Source: Paraburkholderia terricola (GTDB lineage: Bacteria; Pseudomonadota; Gammaproteobacteria; Burkholderiales; Burkholderiaceae). From it: a stretch of 64,000 nucleotides of DNA. The stretch lies in NCBI RefSeq assembly GCF_900142195.1, contig NZ_FRAB01000023.1:35612-99611 (forward strand). Direction: 5' to 3'. Position 1 is the stretch's first letter. The number at the start of each line of letters is the position of its first letter. Shown here piece by piece: positions 42,384 through 50,947 of this stretch. The position numbers and the translations under genes are program-made. Below the pieces are notes generated by a model, which saw only the letters and a program-made list of their open reading frames with translations, did not search any database and was not told the DNA's origin.

Positions 42384-42776
42384 TCAAGGATTCGCCGCCG
42401 CATCCTCTTCCCGAAACAGCTTGTCCGCAAGATGAAACGCCGAATTGGCCGCCGGCACGCCGCAATAAATCGCCGTTTGCAGCAGTACTTCCTTGATCTG
42501 CTCGCGCGTCACGCCGTTGTTTTTCGCGGCGCGCAAATGCAACGCAAGCTCCTCGCTGCGATTGAGCGCAACCATCATTGCGATGGTCAACAGGCTGCGC
42601 GTATGACGCGGCAAACCATCACGCGTCCAGATTTCGCCCCACGCATAGCGGGTAATCAGGTTCTGGAATTCTTCCGTCAATTCAGTGCGGTTCGCGAGCG
42701 ATCGATCGACGTGCGCGTTGCCGAGCACCGCGCGGCGCACCCCCATGCCCGCTTCGTAACGATCTTCATCGTTCAT
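42384..42776 (-). CDS. pcaC: 4-carboxymuconolactone decarboxylase
   Basis: A 130-residue enzyme of the beta-ketoadipate pathway, converting 4-carboxymuconolactone to 3-oxoadipate enol-lactone. The family pattern is complete: FQNLITRYAWGEIWTRDGLP, SLLTIAMMVALNRSEELALH and QTAIYCGVPAANSAFH. Last gene of the pca operon; its start overlaps the pcaD stop by 4 bp. Length is normal for stand-alone PcaC. Confidence 0.95.
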   Translation of the reverse strand: MNDEDRYEAGMGVRRAVLGNAHVDRSLANRTELTEEFQNLITRYAWGEIWTRDGLPRHTRSLLTIAMMVALNRSEELALHLRAAKNNGVTREQIKEVLLQTAIYCGVPAANSAFHLADKLFREEDAAANP

Positions 42777-43564
42777 TTCGGCTCCGTCAGGAAGTCGAGC
42801 ACGGTCTTCGTGAAAGACTCGGATTTTTCGATGTTGGAAATATGCGCGGCGTCCAGTTCAACGTAGCGCGCGCCGGGCAACGCCTGCGCCAGTTCGCGCC
42901 CTTGCTCCGGCAACGTGGCCACGTCGTGCGTGCCGCTGATCACCAGCGCCGGCACCTTGATGCCGGGCACTTCAGGGCGTAGATCGGTGGCGTCGATGGC
43001 CTCGCAATTCAATGCATAGCCTTCCTTGTCGATATGCACGAACACGTCGCGGATCATCGCGAACACCACCGGTTCCCGTTCGATGAACTCGGCGGTGAAC
43101 CAGCGCGGCAAGACCGCCTCGGCCAGCGCGACCATGCCTTCGCCGCGAGCCCTCGCGACGCGCGGCGCCCACACTTCCGGCGAGCCGATGCGCGCGGCCG
43201 TGTTGGACAGCACCACGCGCTCGAGCCGGTCCGCGTGACGCGCGGCCAACGCGACGCCGGTCAGGCCGCCCATCGATATGCCGCAGAAATTCGCGCGGGC
43301 GATCTTCAGCGTATCCATCAGGCCGAGCACGTCGCCGGCCAACTGGTCGATCGTGTACGGGCCTTTCGGCACTTCCGAATGACCGTGGCCGCGCGTGTCG
43401 TAGCGCAGCACGCGAAAGTGTCTCGACAGCGGCTCGACTTGCGGCGTCCACATCGACAGATCGCTGCCGAGCGAATTCGACAAGATGATCCACGGCGCGT
43501 TGCCGTGACGGTCGCCGTCGATTCGATAATGAAGCTCGGTTCCGTTGACTGCGGCGTAAGGCAT
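42773..43564 (-). CDS. pcaD: 3-oxoadipate enol-lactonase
   Basis: Alpha/beta-hydrolase of 263 residues that opens the enol-lactone to 3-oxoadipate. Visible are the oxyanion region ILSNSLGSDLSMW, the nucleophile elbow FCGISMGGLTG with its serine, the aspartate in VISGTHDVAT and the histidine in DAAHISNIE. Start is ATG at 43564; a frame open to 44914 is a shadow of pcaB. It follows pcaB by 5 bp and overlaps pcaC by 4 bp. Confidence 0.95.
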   Translation of the reverse strand: MPYAAVNGTELHYRIDGDRHGNAPWIILSNSLGSDLSMWTPQVEPLSRHFRVLRYDTRGHGHSEVPKGPYTIDQLAGDVLGLMDTLKIARANFCGISMGGLTGVALAARHADRLERVVLSNTAARIGSPEVWAPRVARARGEGMVALAEAVLPRWFTAEFIEREPVVFAMIRDVFVHIDKEGYALNCEAIDATDLRPEVPGIKVPALVISGTHDVATLPEQGRELAQALPGARYVELDAAHISNIEKSESFTKTVLDFLTEPK

Positions 43565-43569
43565 GCCGG

Positions 43570-44949
43570 TTACTCCCTGGAAGTGGCGCGTGTCGCGCGC
43601 GCGGTATGAAGCGCCAGCGCGGCATCCACGTAAGCGTGGGCCTGGCCGACGTATTGAGCGGGGTCGAGCAGTTGCCGCAAGCGCTCGATTGAAAGATGTT
43701 CGGTGACGGCGGTCTCGGACGAAAGCACGTCGAAGAGCGTCTTGCCTTCGGCGATGGCCGTCTTCGACGCGCGCTCGACCAGACGATGCGCATCGAGCCG
43801 GCCGATGCTGTCGCCGAGCGCGAGCATCACCGCCTCGCCGAGAATCAGGCCGTGCGTGACGTCGAGATTCGCGGCAAGGCGCGGCACGTTCACGTTCAGG
43901 CCCGCGGCGATCTGTTCGATGTTGGCGAGCGCGCCGCCAGCCAGCCGCGCGAGGTCGGGCAGCGCGTCCCATTCGGCTTGCCAGCCGCCGAGCGCGCGCT
44001 CGTGCTCCTGCACCATGCCGGCGAACACCGTGGCGACCAGCCCCGGCGCGCGCGTGGCGGCGGTCAGCACGGCGGCGCAGCCGACCGGATTGCGCTTGTG
44101 CGGCATGGTCGACGAACCGCCCTTGCCGGCCGCGGCGGGCTCGGCCAATTCGTCGACTTCGGTTTGCATCTGCAAGGAAATATCGCGCGCGATCTTGCCG
44201 AGCGTGCCGATCAGCATGCCGAATAGCGACGCCGTGTCCGCCATGCGATCGCGTTGCGTATGCCACGGCAAGGCCGGCACCGCGAGGTCGAGTTCTCGCG
44301 CCAGCGACTGCGTGACCTGCGGCGCGGCATCGCGCAGACTCGCGAGCGTGCCCGCGGCGCCGCCGAATTGCAGCACCAGCACGCGCTCGCGCAACGCATC
44401 GAGCCGTTCGCGGTGACGCAACAGCGCGTCGAGCCATTGCGCGAATTTCAGGCCGAGCGTGATCGGCAGCGCTTGCTGTAACCAGGTGCGGCCGATCATC
44501 GGCGTCGCGCGATGCGTGGCCGCGAGTTTCGCCACGGCGTCGCAGGTGGCTTGCAGGCCGGCGTCGAGCAGATCGAAGGTGTCGCGCAGTTGCAGCACCG
44601 TTGCCGTGTCGATGATGTCCTGGCTCGTCGCGCCCCAATGGACGTACTTCGACGCTTCGGCGTCGGCCGCCTTCACGCGCGCGGTGAGTTGCTTGACGAG
44701 CGGAATCGCGAGGTTGCCGCCGAGCGCGGCGTCGCGCGCAAGGGTTTCGGCGTCGAGCTGGTCGGCGTGGCAGGCGGCTTCGATCGCCGCGACCGCGCGA
44801 TGAGGAATCACCTGATGCGCCGCCGAAGCGCGCGCGAGCGCCGCTTCCACGTCGAGCATCCGTTGCAGCGTGGCGCGCGGCGACCAGACATCGTTCATCG
44901 GCTGGGTGCCGCAAAGAAGGCCGGTCAGACGGGCGCTGGAGTCGAGCAT
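43570..44949 (-). CDS. pcaB: 3-carboxy-cis,cis-muconate cycloisomerase
   Basis: A 459-residue member of the fumarase/aspartase superfamily; converts 3-carboxymuconate to 4-carboxymuconolactone in the protocatechuate branch. The superfamily signature is GGSSTMPHKRNP, and HWGATSQDIIDTA carries the general catalytic histidine region. A 160-bp gap separates it from pcaJ; I see no gene in the gap. Cytosolic, probably tetrameric as in the family. Confidence 0.95.
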   Translation of the reverse strand: MLDSSARLTGLLCGTQPMNDVWSPRATLQRMLDVEAALARASAAHQVIPHRAVAAIEAACHADQLDAETLARDAALGGNLAIPLVKQLTARVKAADAEASKYVHWGATSQDIIDTATVLQLRDTFDLLDAGLQATCDAVAKLAATHRATPMIGRTWLQQALPITLGLKFAQWLDALLRHRERLDALRERVLVLQFGGAAGTLASLRDAAPQVTQSLARELDLAVPALPWHTQRDRMADTASLFGMLIGTLGKIARDISLQMQTEVDELAEPAAAGKGGSSTMPHKRNPVGCAAVLTAATRAPGLVATVFAGMVQEHERALGGWQAEWDALPDLARLAGGALANIEQIAAGLNVNVPRLAANLDVTHGLILGEAVMLALGDSIGRLDAHRLVERASKTAIAEGKTLFDVLSSETAVTEHLSIERLRQLLDPAQYVGQAHAYVDAALALHTARATRATSRE

Positions 44950-45109
44950 GATGGCGTCGATGATCGAGGATCGAAAGTGAAGGTTGCGCCGCGGCGTGCG
45001 CGGCGCTTCTGACGATAAGCGCCTGACGCTGCCCGCCGCTTCCTATCGTACAGACAGCGGACAGCGTAACGCACGCTGCGTTGCGGCGTATTGTGCGCCT
45101 CGCGGCGGG

Positions 45110-45769
45110 TTAAGCCACGCGAGCCGTCTGCGTGCCGTCGATCAGCGGCACGCCGGTGAGCTTGTGCAGCGCATCGAAGTCGATATCAGAGAAAATCTCG
45201 CGCACCACGAGGCCTTGCGCGGTGACGTCGATCATCGTGAGGTCGGTATAAATGCGGTTGACGCAGCCCACGCCCGTCACCGGGTACGTGCATTCGGCGG
45301 CGATCTTGCTTTCGCCCTGCTTGGTCAGGTGTTCCATCATCACGTAGACCTGCTTCGCGCCGATCGCCAGATCCATCGCGCCGCCGACAGCCGGAATCGC
45401 ATCGGGCGCGCCGGTATGCCAGTTCGCCAGATCGCCCTTCGCGGAGACCTGGAACGCACCGAGCACGCAGAAGTCCAGATGGCCGCCGCGCATCATCGCG
45501 AACGAATCCGCGTGGTGGAAGTAAGCGCCGCCCGTGAGCAGCGTGACGTGCTGCTTGCCGGCGTTGATCAGTTCGTCGTCTTCCTCGCCTTTCGCGGGCG
45601 CGGGGCCCATGCCGAGCAAGCCGTTTTCGCTGTGCAGGAAGATTTCCTTGTCGGCGGCGAGGTGGTTCGCCACCAGCGTCGGCACGCCGATGCCGAGGTT
45701 CACGTAGGCGCCTTCGGGGATATCCAGCGCAACGCGCCTGGCCATTTCATCGCGGGTCAGTTTTTTCAT
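45110..45769 (-). CDS. pcaJ: 3-oxoacid CoA-transferase subunit B (3-oxoadipate CoA-transferase)
   Basis: A 219-residue beta subunit that, with PcaI, transfers CoA from succinyl-CoA to 3-oxoadipate. The catalytic glutamate lies in HSENGLLGMGP, and other family landmarks are AYVNLGIGVPTLVANHLA and the ending GTQTARVA region. GGAGACCGAC precedes the ATG; the gene follows pcaI by 13 bp. Acetoacetate CoA-transferases look similar, but the pca context favours 3-oxoadipate. Confidence 0.93.
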   Translation of the reverse strand: MKKLTRDEMARRVALDIPEGAYVNLGIGVPTLVANHLAADKEIFLHSENGLLGMGPAPAKGEEDDELINAGKQHVTLLTGGAYFHHADSFAMMRGGHLDFCVLGAFQVSAKGDLANWHTGAPDAIPAVGGAMDLAIGAKQVYVMMEHLTKQGESKIAAECTYPVTGVGCVNRIYTDLTMIDVTAQGLVVREIFSDIDFDALHKLTGVPLIDGTQTARVA

Positions 45770-45782
45770 GTCGGTCTCCGGG

Positions 45783-46478
45783 TCAGGCGGCGGTGGCTGC
45801 GGATTGATGCGCCGCTTGCGGCACTTCGATCACGCGCTGCACGAAAATGCCGGGCGTGACGATCGCTTCGGGATCGAGCGCGCCGAGCGGCACCACTTCC
45901 GTCACCTGCGCGATCGCGGTTTTAGCCGCGCTCGCCATGATCGGCCCGAAATTGCGCGCCGTCTTGCGATAGACGAGGTTGCCCCAGCGATCGCCCTTAT
46001 ACGCCTTGATCAACGCGAAGTCCGCATGGAGCGGCGCTTCCAGCACGTAGTGCTTGCCGTCGATCAAGCGGGTTTCCTTGCCTTCGGCGAGCTTCGTGCC
46101 GTAACCGGTGGGCGTGAAGAACCCGCCGATGCCCGCGCCCGCCGCGCGGATGCGCTCCGCGAGATTGCCTTGTGGCACCAGTTCGAGTTCGATTTCGCCG
46201 GCGCGGTAGAGCGCGTCGAAAACATACGAATCGGTTTGGCGCGGAAACGAGCAGATGATCTTGCGCACGCGCTTCGCCTTGAGCAGCGCCGCGAGGCCGA
46301 TGTCGCCGTTGCCCGCGTTGTTGTTGACGATGGTGAGTTCGCGCGCGCCTTGCTCGATGAGCGCGTCGATCAGTTCCGACGGCATGCCGGCCGTGCCGAA
46401 GCCGCCGATCATGACGGTGGCGCCGTCGTGGACATCGGCGACCGCCGCTTGAAGTGACTCGAAAATCTTGTTGATCAT
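45783..46478 (-). CDS. pcaI: 3-oxoacid CoA-transferase subunit A (3-oxoadipate CoA-transferase)
   Basis: A 231-residue alpha subunit of the CoA-transferase. Family landmarks are VMIGGFGTAGMPSELIDALI, IICSFPRQTDSYVFD and GIGGFFTPTGYGT. AGGAATTCGAC precedes the ATG. It is the promoter-proximal gene of pcaIJBDC. It and pcaJ complete the conversion to 3-oxoadipyl-CoA, which would then need a thiolase (PcaF) encoded elsewhere. Confidence 0.93.
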   Translation of the reverse strand: MINKIFESLQAAVADVHDGATVMIGGFGTAGMPSELIDALIEQGARELTIVNNNAGNGDIGLAALLKAKRVRKIICSFPRQTDSYVFDALYRAGEIELELVPQGNLAERIRAAGAGIGGFFTPTGYGTKLAEGKETRLIDGKHYVLEAPLHADFALIKAYKGDRWGNLVYRKTARNFGPIMASAAKTAIAQVTEVVPLGALDPEAIVTPGIFVQRVIEVPQAAHQSAATAA

Positions 46479-46859
46479 GTCGAATTCCTGTTGGGGCGCT
46501 GCGTGCCGTCGGGCTTGCTGTCCTCGCGGACAGCGCTTCTCGCGGCAACGGTCTCCGGCCTGGGGCTCGCGGCGGCATCGCCGGTTGAAGATACGGCGCG
46601 CGCCTTCGGTTTATTCGCTGCCGATTTGTTCGTTATATGAACGTCGATTCGTTTAGCGAACGCTCTGGCGATTATGGTTGCGCCGTGGGCGCGTTGTCAA
46701 GGCGGGGGCTTTCCCTTAATCATAGGTTCTCGTATTCGGCGTTGCGGTGGTGTTGTTCCCACTATCGCAAGTGCGCATGGTTGGGCTACCCTCTATTCGC
46801 CTATTCAATAACCCCGATTCAATAGCCGATGCGTCCCGCGCCTCGCGGACAAACCCAGC
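46479..46859. other. Divergent intergenic region between pcaI and its LysR gene
   Basis: A 381-bp gap without a credible gene. Two inverted repeats lie near the middle: GTTC-N7-GAAC at 46628-46642 and TTCG-N5-CGAA at 46648-46660. Both have the spacing of LysR half-sites and are candidates for control of pcaI and the regulator gene. No clear -35/-10 pair was found. Confidence 0.5.
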
Positions 46860-47789
46860 ATGTCAGACACCGCCCTGGATCTGAACCTGATCCCCTACCT
46901 GGTCGCCATGGAAGACACGCGCAACGTCAGCCGCGCCGCCGAGCAACTCGGCGTGAGCCAGCCGCGCGTGAGCACCGCCTTGGGACGCCTGCGCGAATAC
47001 TTCGACGACCCGCTGTTCGTGCGCACCTCGAAAGGCATGGAGCCCACGCCGCGCGCGCTCGCCATTCTCCCGGCCGCCCGCGACGCGCTGCTGCGCATCG
47101 AGAAAGGCATGCTCGATGTGCAGGAGTTCCACCCCGCCACCAGCACGCACACCTTTTCGATCGCGCTCTCCGATGTCGGCGAAATCGTCTTTCTGCCGCG
47201 CCTGCTGCAACTCTTCGCCGCACGCGCGCCTCACGCGAATCTGCGCTCGGTCTCGCTGTCGCCGTCGCAAGTGGAACGCGGGCTCGAATCGGGCGACGTC
47301 GATCTCGCGGTCGGTTATTTCCCCGACCTGTCGGGCAATAACTTCTTCCAGCAACGGCTCTTCACGCACCGCTTCATCTGCCTGATGCGCACCGGCCATC
47401 CGCTTTCCGGCGCGCCGCTCACGCTGCCTCAATACGTGGCCTCGGGTCACGCGGTCGTGCGCGCCGAAGGACGCAGCCAGGAAGTGCTCGAACAATTCCT
47501 GGCGAAGAAACGCATCAAGCGCCGCGCGGTGCTCGAAACACCGCATTTCATGAGCTTGCCGTTCATCCTCGCGCGCACCGATCTGCTCGCGACGGTGCCG
47601 CACGCGATCGGCTTCGCGTATGTCTCCGAGCATGCGTCGATCACGCTGGTCGAGCCGCCGCTGCCGTTGCCGCGCTTCGATCTGCGCCAGCACTGGCATC
47701 GCAAGTTTCATAACGATCCGCGCGGGACCTGGCTGCGCGGCGTGGTCGCGGAACTCTTCAACGACGCTCTGGACGAGTGGCCGAAGTAA
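46860..47789 (+). CDS. LysR-family regulator, probably of the pca operon
   Basis: A 309-residue LysR-type regulator of the NodD/NahR-like branch: LDLNLIPYLVAMEDTRNVSR, then LGVSQPRVSTALGRLREYFD and DPLFVRTSKGMEPTPRA. The effector domain follows. Divergent from pcaI, hence the likely activator of the pca genes, with a pathway intermediate as inducer. The characterised PcaQ/PcaR regulators belong to other subgroups, so I do not assign a symbol. Confidence 0.9.
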   Translation: MSDTALDLNLIPYLVAMEDTRNVSRAAEQLGVSQPRVSTALGRLREYFDDPLFVRTSKGMEPTPRALAILPAARDALLRIEKGMLDVQEFHPATSTHTFSIALSDVGEIVFLPRLLQLFAARAPHANLRSVSLSPSQVERGLESGDVDLAVGYFPDLSGNNFFQQRLFTHRFICLMRTGHPLSGAPLTLPQYVASGHAVVRAEGRSQEVLEQFLAKKRIKRRAVLETPHFMSLPFILARTDLLATVPHAIGFAYVSEHASITLVEPPLPLPRFDLRQHWHRKFHNDPRGTWLRGVVAELFNDALDEWPK

Positions 47790-47944
47790 GGGGCCAAACA
47801 CGGGCCGAACTGAGCGCCAAACCGAGCGCCCCGACAGCGACAGGGGAGATCGTCACGATTCGTCGCAAAACATGGAACAATGACCGCACACAACGAACCC
47901 GCGCGCTACGCATGACGTCGACGCGCGATCCAGAGGAGCGCCGC

Positions 47945-48583
47945 ATGACCAGCAGCAAGACAAAGAAAATCAAACCCGCGGCCGCCACGGGCCGCCCAAG
48001 CCGCGAGGAAGCCGAAGCAGCGGTTCGTGTGCTGCTGCGTTGGGCCGGCGACGATCCCGAGCGCGAGGGCCTGGCCGACACGCCGGGGCGCGTGGTGCGC
48101 GCTTACGAGGAGTTCTTCGCGGGCTACCAGGTCGACCCGCGCGAGATCCTCGCGCGCACCTTCTCCGAGGTGGACGGCTACGACGAAATGATCGTGCTGA
48201 AAGACATCCGCTTCGAAAGCTATTGCGAACATCACATGGTGCCGATCATCGGGCGCGCGCACGTCGCGTATCTGCCCGTGCATCGGGTGGTCGGCATCTC
48301 GAAGCTGGCGCGTCTCGTCGATGCGTTCGCCAAGCGTCTGCAGATCCAGGAAAAGATGACGGTGCAGATCGCCGATACGCTGAACGACGTGCTGCAACCG
48401 GCAGGCGTCGGCGTGATTCTCGAAGCCGCGCATCAATGCATGTCCACGCGCGGCGTGCACAAGGCCGGCGTCACGATGGTCACCTCGCGCATGATCGGCA
48501 CGTTCCGCACCGATCCGTCGACGCGTCGCGAGTTTCTGGCGATCGTCGGCAACCCGGGCGTGGTGGCGGTCGCCAATACGTAA
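47945..48583 (+). CDS. folE: GTP cyclohydrolase I
   Basis: A 212-residue cytosolic enzyme making 7,8-dihydroneopterin triphosphate from GTP, the first step of folate synthesis. The zinc and active-site residues are visible: the cysteine and histidines in FESYCEHHMVPIIGRAHVAY, and the second cysteine in AAHQCMSTRGVHK. The start at 47945 is preferred for GAGGAGCGCCGC upstream; ATG at 47912 is in frame. The N-terminal lysine-rich tail (SKTKKIKPAAATGRPS) is longer than in E. coli. It converges on the EamA gene with 13 bp between. Confidence 0.95.
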   Translation: MTSSKTKKIKPAAATGRPSREEAEAAVRVLLRWAGDDPEREGLADTPGRVVRAYEEFFAGYQVDPREILARTFSEVDGYDEMIVLKDIRFESYCEHHMVPIIGRAHVAYLPVHRVVGISKLARLVDAFAKRLQIQEKMTVQIADTLNDVLQPAGVGVILEAAHQCMSTRGVHKAGVTMVTSRMIGTFRTDPSTRREFLAIVGNPGVVAVANT

Positions 48584-48596
48584 GCAAGCTGAAGCG

Positions 48597-49502
48597 TTAC
48601 GCCGCGCCGCGCACGGTACGCATCTGCCCGAACGTCGCGAGCAACACCGCCCCGAGCACGCAAGCCACGCCCGTCAGCTGCGCCGCGCTGACCGCCTCGC
48701 CCAGCACGAGCGCGGCCAGCGCCACGGCGCTCACCGGCACCAGCGCGGTCATCAGTCCGGCTTCCGCGCCGCTGATACGCGCCGCGCCCGCATACCAGAG
48801 CACGAAGCCCGCCACCGTCGGCACCAGCGCGTAATACAGCACGCCGACCAGCGCGCTCACGTCGACGGGCACGTTCCACGGCTGCTCGAAGCAGGCCGGC
48901 ACGATCGACACCGCGAAGCCGATGCCGCACATCAACGCCGACAGCGGCAGCGGCGCGACAGGCGTGCGCAGTTTGCGATTGAGCAGAATGAACAGCGCCT
49001 CGCAGACGATCGCCGCGAACACGAGCGCGTTGCCGGCGAGCGATCGCGCCGCATGCGGCGCGGTGAAATCGTCGGGCCGCACGGTGCACACCAGCACGCC
49101 GGCCGTGGCGAGAATGATCGCGCCGATCAACGCGGGCGCGGGACGCTCGCCGAGCGCGAGCATCGCCACCAGCGCGGACACGGCGGGCAAGGTGCCGGCA
49201 ATCACGCCGGCATCGGCGGCCGAGGCGAGCTTCATCCCGCTGATGAGCAACACCGTATAGCCGACGCTGCCCGCACCGGCCTGGGCGATCACCAGCAAGG
49301 TGTCGCGTCGATCGAGACGCGGCCAGCGCACGCCGCGCCAGCGCATCGCCAGCACGAACAACGGGAACGCGATCGCGAAGCGCAACGCTGTCGCGCTGAA
49401 GGGCGGCAGTCCGGCCGCGATCGACTTGCTGACCACGACGGTGCTGCCGACGCCGAGCATGGCCAGCGCGCAAAACAGGTATCCGGCGTAACGCGCATTC
49501 AT
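48597..49502 (-). CDS. EamA/DMT-superfamily transporter
   Basis: Inner-membrane protein of 301 residues with about ten hydrophobic segments in two repeated EamA halves. The start at 49502 (NARYAGYLFCALAMLGVGS) fits the family; the upstream frame to 49739 is a shadow. Conserved features are FSATALRFAIAFPLFVLAMR and the repeated GEAVSAAQLTGVACVLGAV near the end. Members export amino acids or other metabolites; the substrate cannot be inferred. Confidence 0.88.
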   Translation of the reverse strand: MNARYAGYLFCALAMLGVGSTVVVSKSIAAGLPPFSATALRFAIAFPLFVLAMRWRGVRWPRLDRRDTLLVIAQAGAGSVGYTVLLISGMKLASAADAGVIAGTLPAVSALVAMLALGERPAPALIGAIILATAGVLVCTVRPDDFTAPHAARSLAGNALVFAAIVCEALFILLNRKLRTPVAPLPLSALMCGIGFAVSIVPACFEQPWNVPVDVSALVGVLYYALVPTVAGFVLWYAGAARISGAEAGLMTALVPVSAVALAALVLGEAVSAAQLTGVACVLGAVLLATFGQMRTVRGAA

Positions 49503-49772
49503 GGTGCTGTCCTTATTCGATGGAACGAGCACGCAGATTAAGCACGCGCGGACGCCGGGTCTTGAACGAAATTGCAGCGCATCGGCAGGTGACGCCCCGC
49601 GCTGGCCGGGCGCGAGATCCATCGAGTATCCTGAGCGGCATACGACTTCAGCGGACACGCGAACGAATGGAAGAACGGGCGAACTCAAAGGTCTGCAAGC
49701 CGGCCGCTCCGAAACACCTGTCGTCCAGCGACCGCCCAAGCCCCCGCCGCGCGTGCGCTCATTCGCCGGAAC

Positions 49773-49777
49773 GGGAG
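49773..49777 (+). promoter_or_regulatory. Shine-Dalgarno GGGAG supporting a TTG start
   Basis: GGGAG is followed after eight bases by TTG at 49786, in frame with the DedA domain. Residues encoded further upstream in the open frame are low-complexity and unlike DedA proteins, so TTG is the best start. Confidence 0.55.
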
Positions 49778-49785
49778 CGCCTCAA

Positions 49786-50829
49786 TTGATAGAGATTCCG
49801 TCCACGGCGGTTTCCACCTGGGGCGGCGCGGCTGTGTTTCTCAACGTGCTGTTGACGCGCCTCGGCGTGCCGATCCCCGCGGTGCCGATGCTGCTGTTCG
49901 CGGGCACGGCGATCGCCGCCGGCCATCTGTCGTTCTGGCCGATTCTGTGCGCCGCCGTGCTCGGCGCGCTCATCGGCGACGGCGTCTGGTTCAGCGCCGG
50001 CCGCATCTACGGGCGCGGGCTGATCGCCGCCCTCGTCCGGTTCGCCCCGGCCGTCGATGTGAAGGTCGCCAAGGCGCGCTCGCTATTCGAGCGCTTCGGC
50101 GTGCCGCTCGTCTCGATCTCGAAGTTCGTGCCGGGGCTCGCGTTCATCACGCCGCCGCTGATGGGCACGACTGTCGTCGATGCCCGCATCTACGCGCTGT
50201 GGGATCTTGCGGGCGCCGCGGCATGGGCCACTTTCTGGCTGCTCGGCGGAGCGGCGGCGGAACAGCAGTTGCATATGCTGCTGGCATTCGTCAGAGCGCG
50301 CGGCGGCACCGTGATCGACGTGCTGCTGGGCGCGGCGCTGATCTATCTGGTCTACCGCTTGATTCAGCGATACCGTGAACATCGCCTCGCGCGCGCCGCG
50401 TCTGCCGCGGCGTCGCGCATGGAGTCTGGTGGAGCGCGCCGGATCGTGCCGCCCAAGGTGCTCGACGCTCGCCCCGAGGCGCTGGCGCTCGATACACAGC
50501 GCCGCATTCCCGGCGCGCTCGCGCTCGATCCGCGCTCGCCGGAACAGCTCGACGGCGCACTGCTCGCTCATGACCTGGTGATTTACTGCATTTGCCCGGA
50601 CAGCGCGACCGCCGCCGAGATCAAGCAACGGATGCGCCGCCACGGCTATACGCGGATTCGTGCGTTGAAGGGCGATCTGGATGCGTGGCAAAGGCGCGGT
50701 TTTCCGATCGAGCCGCTGGAAGCCCAAGGCCAGCCCGGCACCGGCAAGCGCACACGGCGAGCGCGCGGCGACGCCAGCGAGGCGGTCACGCTGCGCGGCT
50801 TCGCACCACGGCGCAGCCGGAGCGCCTGA
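49786..50829 (+). CDS. DedA-family membrane protein fused to a rhodanese-like domain
   Basis: A 347-residue protein. Residues ~1-210 are a DedA/SNARE-associated membrane domain (FLNVLLTRLGVPIPAVPMLL, AGRIYGRG, then RFGVPLVSISKFVPGLAFIT). After a charged linker, residues ~225-310 are a rhodanese-like domain (PEQLDGALLAHDLVIYCICP). The rhodanese active-site position is CICPDSATAAE, with the cysteine in the expected loop. The tail is basic. DedA proteins affect lipid scrambling and envelope homeostasis. The fusion may sense or transfer sulphur at the membrane, which is only a guess. Start inferred as TTG. Confidence 0.78.
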   Translation: MIEIPSTAVSTWGGAAVFLNVLLTRLGVPIPAVPMLLFAGTAIAAGHLSFWPILCAAVLGALIGDGVWFSAGRIYGRGLIAALVRFAPAVDVKVAKARSLFERFGVPLVSISKFVPGLAFITPPLMGTTVVDARIYALWDLAGAAAWATFWLLGGAAAEQQLHMLLAFVRARGGTVIDVLLGAALIYLVYRLIQRYREHRLARAASAAASRMESGGARRIVPPKVLDARPEALALDTQRRIPGALALDPRSPEQLDGALLAHDLVIYCICPDSATAAEIKQRMRRHGYTRIRALKGDLDAWQRRGFPIEPLEAQGQPGTGKRTRRARGDASEAVTLRGFAPRRSRSA

Positions 50830-50947
50830 TGCGCGGATGCGCGTCGCAAGCGCCCGCGAGCATGCGAACGCTCGCGAGGCGCGCGCATAGCACATAGCTC
50901 GAGGGCGCGGCTTCGATCAATCTGTGCCGGCTTCGGCTCCGCACGCA

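Noticed and set aside
42773..44914. An apparent 713-codon fusion with PcaD at its C-terminus
   Set aside because: The N-terminal part is an out-of-frame reading of pcaB; PcaD starts normally at 43564.
42384..47789. The CoA-transferase pair considered as part of the nicotinate-type pathway
   Set aside because: They sit directly with pcaB, pcaD and pcaC behind one regulator and before a terminator, so ordinary 3-oxoadipate CoA-transfer is the simpler reading.
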